Of a stretch of DNA of 14,825 nucleotides, positions 6,419 to 14,711 are shown one piece after another. Numbering within the stretch: the stretch's first letter is position 1; every line of letters starts with the position of its first letter. The stretch spans positions 1-14,825 of the forward strand of contig JASEEW010000026.1 of NCBI GenBank assembly GCA_030019485.1, written 5' to 3'. Below the pieces are notes generated by a model, which was not told the origin of the DNA, did no database searches, and saw nothing but the letters and a program-made list of their open reading frames with translations. The position numbers and the translations under genes were made by a program. This stretch comes from Thermoplasmatales archaeon (GTDB lineage: Archaea; Thermoplasmatota; JASEFT01; JAUWIS01).

Positions 6419-7192
6419 ATGAAAAAACTCAATCTTACAATGGAGGATGTGCTAAAGAGACTCGAAAAAAATGAAATAAGCTCTGAGGAGGCAAAGAAAG
6501 AACTGAGAATACTTACAATTGAAAAAATTGAAAACGCAGCGCTTGATATTCACAGAAAGTACAGAAGAGGAATACCAGAGGTGGTTTTTGGTGAGGGAAA
6601 GGAAGTAAATGATATTGTAAAAATCGTGAAAATACTTGTGGAGAGAAACGGTTATGCGCTGGTTACAAAACTGAACAATTACAGTAAAATAGTTTCTCAG
6701 CTGAAAGGATTACAACTCGATTACAATAAAAAAGCAAAAACATTGCTGGTGAAAAAGAAAAATCATGTTTTTCCGAAAAACGGTAAAATTGGAATAATTG
6801 CTGCCGGAACTGCTGACATCCCTGCTGCTGAGGAAGCAAGGGTTGCTGCAGGGGTGATGGGCTGCGAGGTGTTCAAAGCATATGATGTTGGAATATCCGC
6901 ACTGCACAGGGTTTTTGAGCCGTTAAAAATGATGATGGAAAAAAATGTTTCAGCGATTGTTGTTGTTGCAGGCATGGAAGGCGCACTGCCATCTGTTGTA
7001 TCAGGTCTTGTGGATGTCCCTGTGATTGGTGTTCCAACATCAGCTGGTTACGGCATTGGTGAAAAAGGGGTTGGTGCGCTTACAACAATGCTTCAGACCT
7101 GCTCACCTGGTCTGGCAGTTGTGAATATTGATAATGGTTTTGGCGCGGGTATTTTCGCAGGATTGATAGCAAGGAGGAGTAAACATGGTTGA
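6419..7192 (+). CDS. larB: LarB, nickel-pincer cofactor synthesis (NaAD carboxylase/hydrolase)
   Basis: LarB carboxylates the pyridine ring of nicotinic acid adenine dinucleotide and releases AMP, giving pyridinium-3,5-biscarboxylate mononucleotide, the first step to the Ni-pincer nucleotide of lactate racemase-type enzymes. The N-terminal part (1-120) carries the LarB-specific RRGIPEVVFGEGK. The C-terminal part (about 120-250) is a PurE-like Rossmann domain with GIIAAGTADIPAAEEAR and GVPTSAGYG. Glu187 (in GMEGALPS) and Cys228 (in QTCSPG) have the same 41-residue spacing as the catalytic pair Glu180/Cys221 I recall for Lactobacillus LarB. This supports a true LarB over an AIR carboxylase. An AGGGG lies about 7 nt before the ATG. 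The 3' end overlaps purE by 8 nt. No larC or larE is in the window. Such proteins are often annotated only as PurE-related. Confidence 0.88.
   Translation: MKKLNLTMEDVLKRLEKNEISSEEAKKELRILTIEKIENAALDIHRKYRRGIPEVVFGEGKEVNDIVKIVKILVERNGYALVTKLNNYSKIVSQLKGLQLDYNKKAKTLLVKKKNHVFPKNGKIGIIAAGTADIPAAEEARVAAGVMGCEVFKAYDVGISALHRVFEPLKMMMEKNVSAIVVVAGMEGALPSVVSGLVDVPVIGVPTSAGYGIGEKGVGALTTMLQTCSPGLAVVNIDNGFGAGIFAGLIARRSKHG
7173..7179 (+). promoter_or_regulatory. Strong Shine-Dalgarno site of purE inside the larB 3' end
   Basis: GGAGGAG ends 5 nt before the purE ATG at 7185 and lies within the last codons of larB. It fixes the purE start despite the 8-nt overlap. It also shows that internal operon genes here use a Shine-Dalgarno site while first genes look leaderless. 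Confidence 0.7.
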
Positions 7193-7667
7193 GGTGGGAA
7201 TAATAATGGGAAGCATATCTAATAAAGAAACAGGGAAGAAATGCTCTGAAACACTTGAAAAACTGGGAATAAAGTATAAAATTACCGTGGCGTCCGCGCA
7301 TAGAACACCCGAAAAGGTAAAAAGTATCGTGAAGGAATATGAGAAGAAAGGGGTAAAGGTGTTTATTGGGATTGCTGGTTTATCCGCAGCACTGCCAGGC
7401 GTTATAGCGAGTCTTACAACAAAGCCTGTTATAGGTGTTCCAACAGATGCAGCGCTCGGGGGTCTTGATGCACTGCTGTCAATATCCCAGATGCCTAGCG
7501 GTGTACCTGTTGCGACTGTTGGTGTTAACAACGGGAAAAATGCGGCGCTGCTGGCAGCAGAAATCATAGCTGTGTCTGACAGGGAAATTGAGGAAAAAAT
7601 AAAAAAGTACAGAAATGAGTTGAGAAGAAGCACAGAATCATCCGTAAAAACATTAGAAAAGACATAA
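7185..7667 (+). CDS. purE: PurE-type phosphoribosylaminoimidazole carboxylase / N5-CAIR mutase
   Basis: PurE forms CAIR, either by rearranging N5-CAIR (class I, with PurK) or by direct carboxylation of AIR (class II). The 160 residues make one flavodoxin-like domain: VGIIMGSISNKETG at the start, the catalytic VASAHRTPEKV (about 35-45), GIAGLSAALPGV, PVIGVPTDAALGGLDALLSISQMPSGVPVATVGV and a C-terminal helix with NAALLAAEII. Compared with E. coli PurE as I remember it, GSxSD reads GSISN (Asp to Asn in the substrate-binding loop) and AAHLPG reads SAALPG (His lost). The SAHR catalytic motif is kept. No purK is in the window, so class I against class II is open. With purC and purP nearby, a purine role is the best reading; a specialised paralogue is less likely. 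Confidence 0.88.
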   Translation: MVEVGIIMGSISNKETGKKCSETLEKLGIKYKITVASAHRTPEKVKSIVKEYEKKGVKVFIGIAGLSAALPGVIASLTTKPVIGVPTDAALGGLDALLSISQMPSGVPVATVGVNNGKNAALLAAEIIAVSDREIEEKIKKYRNELRRSTESSVKTLEKT

Positions 7668-7681
7668 GGGGGTTACAAAAC

Positions 7682-8479
7682 ATGAAAGAATTTAAAATAG
7701 CGTGTGCCCAAATTGATTTAGCGCTTGGAGATAAAAAAGCAAACCTAGAAAAAGCATCTAAATTTGCCTCTATGGCATGCGATAAGAACGCTGATGTTAT
7801 TTGCTATCCAGAGTATCTTACAACCGGGTACGCATCTGAAAAAATCAATAATCTGGCTGAACCTATCCCAGGGCCAAGCACTGAAAAACTGCAATCAATA
7901 GCAGAAGAAAATAATATTTGCGTTGTTGCAAGTCTTGCTGAAGTCTTCAGAGATAAAATGTATAACACTGCGATATTCATAGATTCAGAAGGTAAACTTT
8001 TAGGCAGGCACAGAAAGGTACATTTGTTTTACACAGAGCCAAATTACCTTCAACATGGAAATGAATACATAACGTTTGATACTAAACTTGGCAAAGTTGG
8101 TTTAATGATATGCTATGATGCAATTTTTCCAGAGGTAGCGAGAGCGCTTGCTCTTGAAGATGCTGAGATTATATTCATGCCTGCTAATTGGCCTGAGCCT
8201 TTTATTCCTCAATGGTTATTGGCAACGGGTGCACGCGCACTTGACAATCAGGTATGGGTAGTAGCAGTCAACCGAATTGGTTCCGATGGTACGTTTACAT
8301 ACTTCGGCAGGAGCAGGGTTGTTGACCCGTATGGTAACCCTGCAGTCGAATCCCATGGTAATAATGAAGAAATAATCACAGCCAAACTCGAGCCAAAAAA
8401 ATCAGAGGAATTTAAGAATACTGTCAACTTTTTGAAGGATAGACAGCCGAAAACCTATACCAGAGTGGCTAGTCATTGA
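7682..8479 (+). CDS. Nitrilase-superfamily carbon-nitrogen hydrolase
   Basis: A cytoplasmic amidohydrolase of the CN-hydrolase family, 265 residues. The Glu-Lys-Cys triad is visible: Glu44 in CYPEYLTTGY, Lys112 in GRHRKVHLF and Cys144 in GLMICYDAIFPE. The later AATGARALDN-like block (LATGARALDNQVWVVAVNR) and GRSRVVDPYG are also standard. Candidate substrates in this family include omega-amides, N-carbamoyl amines and short-chain amides; the sequence alone does not choose. It starts 14 nt after purE with AGGGGG upstream of the ATG, so it may be read with the purine operon. The next gene lies 57 nt further on with its own Shine-Dalgarno site. A role in purine or amide nitrogen metabolism is inference from position only. 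Confidence 0.9.
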   Translation: MKEFKIACAQIDLALGDKKANLEKASKFASMACDKNADVICYPEYLTTGYASEKINNLAEPIPGPSTEKLQSIAEENNICVVASLAEVFRDKMYNTAIFIDSEGKLLGRHRKVHLFYTEPNYLQHGNEYITFDTKLGKVGLMICYDAIFPEVARALALEDAEIIFMPANWPEPFIPQWLLATGARALDNQVWVVAVNRIGSDGTFTYFGRSRVVDPYGNPAVESHGNNEEIITAKLEPKKSEEFKNTVNFLKDRQPKTYTRVASH

Positions 8480-8536
8480 TCACAAAGAAAAAATTAAACT
8501 CCACGACTCTGATTTAAGATTAAAATGAGGTAAACA

Positions 8537-9159
8537 ATGAGCAAGGAAAAAGATGTAATTATTTATATCGTAGATATTCATGGATCTGAAAAATTGTATA
8601 AAACATTTCTTAATAAAGCCATACAAGAAAAAGTGAACTCCATAGTTATTGGCGGTGACATTCTTCCCAAATCTTCTACTAACGATCTTATCAATTTGCA
8701 GAAAAACTTTATAAAAACTAAATTGATTTCACTATTCAAAAAGTTCAAAAAGAAAAACCCATCTATAACCATTTATTTGATGATGGGGAATGATGATTTT
8801 AAAATTAATATGCCACTTTTAGAAAAGGAGGAACAAAAAGGATATTTTAGATTGTTAGACATGAAAGTGCACAAACTAAACGGTCAATTTAATATTTGCG
8901 GTTACAGTCACGTTCCCCCGCTTCCTTTTCTAATGAAAGACTGGCAAAAACATGATACTAAAAAAACAAAAGAATTATCAATTAAATGTGATAAAAAATT
9001 TCGTGAACTCATTGTGTGTAAAGGTGAGCAAAGAAAAAAGTTAGAAAAAGAATATTTCTCATCGCTTTCAAAATTAGGATACACACACAACATACATTAC
9101 TATACTGAAGAAGGAATTCTCAGTGTGAAAGAAAATGATAAAACTACAATAGAAGATGA

Positions 9160-9172
<13 letters not shown>
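8537..9172 (+). CDS. Metallophosphoesterase, N-terminal fragment as sequenced
   Basis: As sequenced, 211 residues carry the first three metal-binding motifs (DIHG, GGD, GNDD) and a Lys-rich insert of about 70 residues between GYSHVPP and the break. The frame ends with TIEDDLKV and a TAG at 9170-9172. Without HSPPW and GHAH the active site would be incomplete, so this fragment alone should be inactive. Confidence 0.6.
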
Positions 9173-9689
<517 letters not shown>

Positions 9690-9691
9690 TT

Positions 9692-10132
9692 GTGCATATA
9701 TGCAGAAAAAAAGAAATTTATAATCTTGTAAAAAAACTGCCTGAGTCTGCGGAAGAATTAATTGGGAGATTCTGGCCTGGGCATTTAACCCTGCTTATGA
9801 AAAAATCAGGGATTGTACCTAAGGCAACTACTGGGGGTTTGGATACCGTGTGTGTTAGAATGCCTTCTCATCCTGTTGCACTTGCACTTATCAAAGAATC
9901 AGAAACATCTATTGCAGCGCCATCCGCGAATCTTGCAGGCAGGCCAAGCCCTACAACAGCCCAGCATGTCTTAAAAGATTTAAAAGGCAGGATAGACTGT
10001 GTGATTGATGGCGGCTCAACAAAGGTTGGTGTGGAATCTACAGTACTAGATCTTACCTGCGAAGTGCCTACAGTACTCAGACCAGGGGGTGTGAGTCTTG
10101 AAGAACTGAAAAAAAATTCTGGGTGTTGTTAA
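9692..10132 (+). CDS. Sua5, central fragment (most of the YrdC domain) as sequenced
   Basis: This frame holds KEIYNLVKKLPESAEELIGRFWPGHLTLLM, the APSANLAGRPSP nucleotide-binding block and VGVESTVLDL. It really opens before the ATG at 9692, which falls inside VHICRKK when the frame is restored. It ends in NSGCC after the A8 run, where the intact gene would continue ILGVVKLHKLAKTEMK. Confidence 0.55.
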   Translation: MHICRKKEIYNLVKKLPESAEELIGRFWPGHLTLLMKKSGIVPKATTGGLDTVCVRMPSHPVALALIKESETSIAAPSANLAGRPSPTTAQHVLKDLKGRIDCVIDGGSTKVGVESTVLDLTCEVPTVLRPGGVSLEELKKNSGCC

Positions 10133-10157
10133 ACTACATAAACTTGCAAAAACAGAA

Positions 10158-10529
10158 ATGAAGATTGAAACCTCAATTACACTTTCACCATGCATGAAAT
10201 ACAAACATTATGCACCTGAGACTGAGATGATATTGGTTGAAGGTAAAAGTGAAAAAATTGTGGAAAAAATTCGAGAGCTTATCAAGAAGTACTCAGACAG
10301 AAAAATTGGAATACTTTCTATTACAGGCTCTAAATATGATGCAGAAGTTGTAAACTTTCTTGGAAAAGATTTGAACAGAGTTGCAGAGCATTTGTTTTCA
10401 GCATTACGCGAACTTGATAATCAAAACATAGATTTGATACTTGCGGAAGGCTGTATTTCAAGAGGCATAGGGCTTGCGATAATGAACAGACTAAGAAAAG
10501 CGTGTGGTTATAATATTGTGAGAGTGTAA
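10158..10529 (+). CDS. Sua5, C-terminal domain fragment as sequenced
   Basis: The frame holds the linker block SPCMKYKHYAPETE, which in intact Sua5 closes over the active site, and a Rossmann-like Sua5 domain ending in GIGLAIMNRLRKACGYNIVRV. The ATG at 10158 is an internal Met of the restored protein and has no ribosome site. Confidence 0.55.
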   Translation: MKIETSITLSPCMKYKHYAPETEMILVEGKSEKIVEKIRELIKKYSDRKIGILSITGSKYDAEVVNFLGKDLNRVAEHLFSALRELDNQNIDLILAEGCISRGIGLAIMNRLRKACGYNIVRV

Positions 10530-10590
10530 GATTTTATTAGATTGCTCAAATTTCAAATTGCGTCATCAAAAGACTTCCTCAGCCAAAACT

Positions 10591-10598
10591 AAATATAG
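10591..10598 (+). promoter_or_regulatory. TATA-like element of the permease gene
   Basis: AAATATAG is centred about 25 nt before the ATG at 10619, with no Shine-Dalgarno site between. This fits a leaderless transcript for the permease, NreA and SPL-like genes. The rest of the gap 10530-10618 shows nothing else clear. Confidence 0.5.
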
Positions 10599-10618
10599 TT
10601 AAAAGTTATGCATATATA

Positions 10619-12514
10619 ATGGATGACGGAGCAAAAGCAAAAAAAAGAATAGAAAAGAAGAAACTTTCTGGTCTGAAGAAAGATCTCGGGCTTCTTGAGC
10701 TTTTCTGCATATCATCAGGTGCTATGATTAGCTCAGGATTATTTGTTCTGCCAGGGCTTGCATTTGCAAAGGCAGGACCTTCTGTGATTCTTGCTTATTT
10801 GTTAGCAAGTATTTTGATGATACCTGCCATGCTCTCCAGTGCTGAACTATGTACAGCCATGCCAAAGGCAGGTGGAAATTTCTTTTTTATAGACCGGAGC
10901 ATGGGTCCTAGGATGGGCACGCTTGGGGGACTTGCTGACTGGTTTTCTTTGTCATTTAAAACAGCATTTGCCATACTGGGAATAGGTATATTTGTATTGC
11001 TTATTAACCCTGGTATCACAGATCTTCAGATAAAGTTTGTTGCTGTAGCATCCTGCCTGTTTTTTACTCTTATCAACATAATCGGTGTTAAACTCACAGG
11101 GAAGTTCCAGATAGCAATGGTTGTCACCCTTATCTCCCTGCTTGTTTTCTATATTGTCTCTGGTTTTTTTTCTGTTCAATTCGAGAGATACACACCATTT
11201 ATGCCACTTGGTCTAAGCTCTGTTTTCGCAACAGCAGGCCTTGTTTTTATTTCCTATGCAGGTTTAAATAAAATTGTTGGTGTTGCAGAAGAGGTTAAGA
11301 ACCCGGGACGAAACATACCCAGGGCGCTGTTTCTCTCATGGGGCATTATGTCTTTACTTTATGTTTCAGTTATTTTTGTAACAGTAGGCGTGTCAGACCC
11401 TGGTCAACTGCGAAATTCTCTCATACCAATTTCCCTTGGTGCAGGCAATTTCATGGGCTGGGGGGGTTGCATAATAATGGGTGTCGCAGCGATTCTGGCA
11501 TTTGCTACTACAGCCAATGCAGGACTGCTGACTGCTTCCAGGACACCGATGGCTATGAGCAAAGACGAATTACTACCGCGTGCTTTAGGGAAAGTATCCA
11601 GGCGCGGAACACCTGCTTTCTCCATAATCTTCACTTCTTCCTTCATGATTTTTGTTATTTTGTTTCTGGACTTGGAAAACCTTGTTAAGGCAGCATCAAC
11701 CATGATACTCATGTTGTTTGTGTTTGTGAACCTATCCCTTATCATTATGAGGGAAAGCAAAATACGAAACTACAGGCCAACGTTTAGGTCTCCTTTTTAT
11801 CCATGGGTCCAGATAATCGGGACTGTTGGATACATATTTCTTATTTTTGAAATGGGGATAATTCCTATTCTGATAGTTGGGGGTTTCATTCTCTGCGGAC
11901 TCGGCTGGTACCTGATTTATGCAAGCGGCAAAATAAAAAGAGAATACAGTCTTCTACATGTGGTTGAAAGGGTTACAGGGATTAAATCAACAAATTACAT
12001 GGTGGATGAGGAGTTAAGGGAAATACTGATAGAAAGGGACAATATTACTGAGGAGAGATTTGGCAGTTTAATTAAAAACTGTGTAATACTTGATTTTGAA
12101 GAACCACCCCTGCCAGGGGTTCTTACTAAACAGGTTGCGCACATACTTAAAGAAGACATAGGCGTGGATGAAAATAAGATATTCCATTTGCTGCTGACCA
12201 GAGAAAAGAAAAGGAGTGTAATGATTAAACAGGGTGTGATTGTGCCATCCATAATCATTCCCGGGCACAAAAAATCAGATATTATTTTCGTTAGATGCAA
12301 AAAAGGCATTACATTTTCTGATGATTATCCCCCTGCTAATGCTGTGTTTATAACAGTATCCACATCAGATGAACAGCATTTTTATCTTCATTCTCTTATG
12401 TGGCTCACCCAGATAGCAGAAACCCCTGATTTTGAAACGAAATGGTTAAACGCGCAGAATACTGATGAACTGCGGGACATTATTTTATCATCATGGAGGA
12501 AACAAAGGTTCTAA
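10619..12514 (+). CDS. APC-family amino acid permease with C-terminal PTS EIIA-like domain
   Basis: This inner-membrane transporter has about 12 hydrophobic helices (residues about 20-440). The first unwound helix carries GAMISSGLFVLPG, the APC substrate-binding signature; AGGNFFFIDRSMG and FISYAGLNKIVGVAEEVKNPGRNIP are further family blocks. Residues about 470-625 are cytoplasmic and match a PTS EIIA type-2 (PtsN/mannitol-like) domain: FGSLIKNCVILDF, HLLLTREKKRS (Arg528, Glu529), IKQGVIVPSIIIPG, and a final helix pair LMWLTQIAETPDFETKWLNAQNTDELRDI. Where EIIA carries the phospho-acceptor His after Pro (PH), this protein has Pro543-Ser544, so phosphorylation at that site is impossible. The domain is probably a ligand or partner sensor controlling transport. 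The substrate is unknown. A TATA-like box is centred about 25 nt before the ATG, and the 3' end overlaps the next frame by 22 nt. Confidence 0.9.
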   Translation: MDDGAKAKKRIEKKKLSGLKKDLGLLELFCISSGAMISSGLFVLPGLAFAKAGPSVILAYLLASILMIPAMLSSAELCTAMPKAGGNFFFIDRSMGPRMGTLGGLADWFSLSFKTAFAILGIGIFVLLINPGITDLQIKFVAVASCLFFTLINIIGVKLTGKFQIAMVVTLISLLVFYIVSGFFSVQFERYTPFMPLGLSSVFATAGLVFISYAGLNKIVGVAEEVKNPGRNIPRALFLSWGIMSLLYVSVIFVTVGVSDPGQLRNSLIPISLGAGNFMGWGGCIIMGVAAILAFATTANAGLLTASRTPMAMSKDELLPRALGKVSRRGTPAFSIIFTSSFMIFVILFLDLENLVKAASTMILMLFVFVNLSLIIMRESKIRNYRPTFRSPFYPWVQIIGTVGYIFLIFEMGIIPILIVGGFILCGLGWYLIYASGKIKREYSLLHVVERVTGIKSTNYMVDEELREILIERDNITEERFGSLIKNCVILDFEEPPLPGVLTKQVAHILKEDIGVDENKIFHLLLTREKKRSVMIKQGVIVPSIIIPGHKKSDIIFVRCKKGITFSDDYPPANAVFITVSTSDEQHFYLHSLMWLTQIAETPDFETKWLNAQNTDELRDIILSSWRKQRF

Positions 12515-13803
12515 GCAATACAGATTTATATCCGAAACAGGATTATAGTCCTATGCAGAATCCATTTGGGAAAAACTATGACCAGGGCTCGGTATGCGCA
12601 TTCTGCAAAGGCTCAAAGATGCTCTGCGGAAAGGAAAGATGCCCTATACTTGTTCGTTTTTATGCGTCCATGAAAACAAAAAAACTTATTGATTCATTAA
12701 CAATTGATGGAAGTTCACCACCAGGTGTTTTTGTTGGAAGAATAGGATACCCCTATGTTTCAATAGGGCCCCTTGTTCCCCCGTTGCATGGTGATACGTC
12801 CCTGCTTGACACACCTGAGCATTGGCTTGGGAAAAGCATTGATGAGATTGTTGATTTCAGGTCAGCACTTGTAAGAGGAAAGCACAGAGTTAACGTTACA
12901 GACATTGATGAAAAAATCGCAGAAAAAACAAGGAGTCTTGCATTATCCATAAACCCGGCTGATGTTGAGGCAGAGTTCATGAAAAAACCAGCTGGAAGGC
13001 TTGTCCTTGATGATGAGGTGCAGCCCTATGGTCCTTCAGCAGAATTAAAAAAGATGAACATAGGAAGCATAAAGTTTGACGGCAAAATTGAGAAAGCATA
13101 CTATGATACTGATTTGAAAGCAAAGGATGCAGTCCTTGAGCTGTACGGAAAGGGTGCGCTTGTTTCAAGGATTCAGAAAGCATTTTCTGTTGGCACTTTC
13201 GGAATAAAAAAACAGAGAAGATTTGTTCCCACAAGATGGGGCATAACAGCTGTTGACAGCATGATAGGAAGGGAATTGAGGGAAAAGGTGAAAAACTATC
13301 CTTTGATAAACGAATTTAGGATGTATGAGTCATGGGAGCTTGACAACAGATTCATTGTCCTCATGATGCCCCTTAGCTGGAGGTATGAGCTTGTTGAAGC
13401 ATGGTATCCAAATACAGTGTGGAATCCAAGAGGTAAAAAAATTGTTATTTTCTCAAGCAGCGAGGGATACTATGGGAGGAAAACATATGCTGAGATAGGA
13501 GGATGCTACTATGCAGCGCGTCTTGCAGCAGCAGAGTTTTTATCCCAGGAAAGGCGTCAGGCTGGTGTTGTGATACTCAGGGAAGCGCATCCCGGTTATA
13601 TTATGCCTGTTGGCGTGTGGAATGTAAGGGAGAATGTCAGAAATGCTTTCAAAAAAACACCAAGAAAATTTGAAACATTAAAAGAATCATTGTCATACAT
13701 CTCATCAAAACTTGACATAAAAATAAGCAGATGGATAAACAACAGCAGAATCCTGAAAGATGTAATTTATCAGAAAAGGATTGAAGATTATGAAAATCAA
13801 TGA
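12493..13803 (+). CDS. nreA: NreA-type DNA repair protein
   Basis: This archaeal family is linked to DNA repair (loss sensitises to mitomycin C in haloarchaea, and many members bind PCNA). Seen here: an N-terminal four-cysteine block CAFCKGSKMLCGKERC (probable metal site), the hallmark SPPGVFVGRIGYPYVSIGPLVPP, KPAGRLVLDDEVQPYGPSA, the basic FVPTRWGITAVDSMIG, and YYAARLAAAEFL with REAHPGYIMPVGVWNVRE. The C-terminus ends RIEDYENQ with no QxxLxxFF-like PCNA-binding box. The start is uncertain. ATG 12493 overlaps the permease by 22 nt and lacks a ribosome site. ATG 12553 (Met21, just before the cysteine block) has a TATA-like TTTATAT centred 25 nt upstream and may be the true start. Its stop overlaps the next gene's start. 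Confidence 0.92.
   Translation: MEETKVLSNTDLYPKQDYSPMQNPFGKNYDQGSVCAFCKGSKMLCGKERCPILVRFYASMKTKKLIDSLTIDGSSPPGVFVGRIGYPYVSIGPLVPPLHGDTSLLDTPEHWLGKSIDEIVDFRSALVRGKHRVNVTDIDEKIAEKTRSLALSINPADVEAEFMKKPAGRLVLDDEVQPYGPSAELKKMNIGSIKFDGKIEKAYYDTDLKAKDAVLELYGKGALVSRIQKAFSVGTFGIKKQRRFVPTRWGITAVDSMIGRELREKVKNYPLINEFRMYESWELDNRFIVLMMPLSWRYELVEAWYPNTVWNPRGKKIVIFSSSEGYYGRKTYAEIGGCYYAARLAAAEFLSQERRQAGVVILREAHPGYIMPVGVWNVRENVRNAFKKTPRKFETLKESLSYISSKLDIKISRWINNSRILKDVIYQKRIEDYENQ
12525..12531 (+). promoter_or_regulatory. Possible internal TATA-like element for nreA
   Basis: TTTATAT inside the first 20 codons of the long nreA frame is centred 25 nt before ATG 12553. If used, it gives a leaderless transcript for nreA plus the SPL-like gene that is independent of the permease. 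Confidence 0.35.
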
Positions 13804-14581
13804 AATAAACTGCAAAACCGCTTTATCTAAATCAAAACTGCCAGGGCTGGATTACGCACTCAATCCTTACAGGGGATGCGAGCATAACTGTGTTTACTGC
13901 TATGCGCCATCTGTTTTAAATGAAAAAAGAAAATGGGGATCTTTTGTTGATATAAAAAGAAACCTGCCAAATGTTTTGGCAAAGGAATTGAAAAAGAAAG
14001 GAAGGGTTGGCATTGGCACAGTGACAGATGCCTATCAGCCTGCTGAGAGAAAATATGAGATTACAAGAAGATGTTGTGAGATTTTGCTTAAACATGATTT
14101 TCCATTATGCATCCAGACAAAGTCAGCACTTGTTTTGAGGGATATTGATATTATAAAAAATTTTTCAGACAAGGAGGTTGGTTTCACAGTCACAACAATT
14201 GATGATGAGGCAAGAAAAAAATATGAGCCGTATTCTTCATCTGTTGAAGAAAGATTAAATGCATTAAGAATACTTGGAGAAAACAATATTCACACATGGG
14301 TTTTCATAGGGCCGGTAATGCCTTATATTACTGAGAAAAACATTGATAAGCTGATAGATAGTATTGCCAAAGCTGGAGTGAAAAATGTGATTGTTGATAA
14401 ACTAAATCTGAAAACCAGTACATGGGAAAGGATTAAAACATTTTTGTCAAAATACTACCCTGAACTCATACCAGGGTATGAAAAGGTTTTGTTCACAAAA
14501 AATGATTATTTTGAGAAAGTTGAATTAAAAATCTCTGTTTTATGCAGGAATTATGGTATAAGGTGTGAGAAGGCGTTTTGA
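13790..14581 (+). CDS. Radical SAM protein, spore-photoproduct-lyase-like (Rv2578c/SplB-like family)
   Basis: This protein of 263 residues opens with YALNPYRGCEHNCVYCYAPS; the CX3CX2C cluster ligands are Cys30, Cys34 and Cys37 for 4Fe-4S/AdoMet. GIGTVTDAYQPAERKYEITRRCCEIL and CIQTKSALVLRDIDII follow, typical of this SPL-like subgroup; then GFTVTTIDDEARKKYEP and HTWVFIGPVMPYI complete the barrel. I chose ATG 13790 over the TTG at 13781: it begins MKINEI, and the protein up to NPYRGC is then of normal length. It overlaps the nreA stop by 14 nt, so translation is probably coupled. The true reaction of this subgroup is not established; it should not be called a spore photoproduct lyase without test. 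The pairing with NreA suggests a DNA repair or nucleic-acid role, which is inference. Confidence 0.88.
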   Translation: MKINEINCKTALSKSKLPGLDYALNPYRGCEHNCVYCYAPSVLNEKRKWGSFVDIKRNLPNVLAKELKKKGRVGIGTVTDAYQPAERKYEITRRCCEILLKHDFPLCIQTKSALVLRDIDIIKNFSDKEVGFTVTTIDDEARKKYEPYSSSVEERLNALRILGENNIHTWVFIGPVMPYITEKNIDKLIDSIAKAGVKNVIVDKLNLKTSTWERIKTFLSKYYPELIPGYEKVLFTKNDYFEKVELKISVLCRNYGIRCEKAF

Positions 14582-14597
14582 GCCACCTCAACCCTTA

Positions 14598-14603
14598 TTT
14601 TTT
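14598..14603 (+). terminator. T-run terminator after the SPL-like gene
   Basis: A run of six T lies 17 nt after the stop codon at 14581. Archaeal transcription commonly ends at such U-rich stretches without a hairpin. It is short, so support is modest. Confidence 0.35.
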
Positions 14604-14711
14604 GCGTCAGGCAAGGAAAGTTTTTAGAAAACGGAGTCATTTCAGATAGTTAAGGAATTTAAGAAAAAGATAAGTGTAAAGTCAAGGGAGATATGCAACA
14701 TTGGTAAACAA

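Noticed and set aside
5959..6432. Long minus-strand frame of 157 codons inside purP
   Set aside because: purP is unmistakable on the plus strand; the antisense frame is a by-product of its codon use.
6419..7192. Calling the larB frame a second PurE (AIR carboxylase)
   Set aside because: The N-terminal RRGIPEVVFGEGK block and the Glu187/Cys228 pair are LarB features, and the length (257) is that of LarB.
7103..7633. Long minus-strand frame of 176 codons over purE
   Set aside because: It is antisense to purE and the larB end, is Ser/Phe-rich as shadows of Lys/Glu-rich genes are, and matches no family.
13781..13789. TTG start for the SPL-like protein
   Set aside because: ATG 13790 is in frame three codons later, gives a family-like N-terminus and needs no rare start codon.
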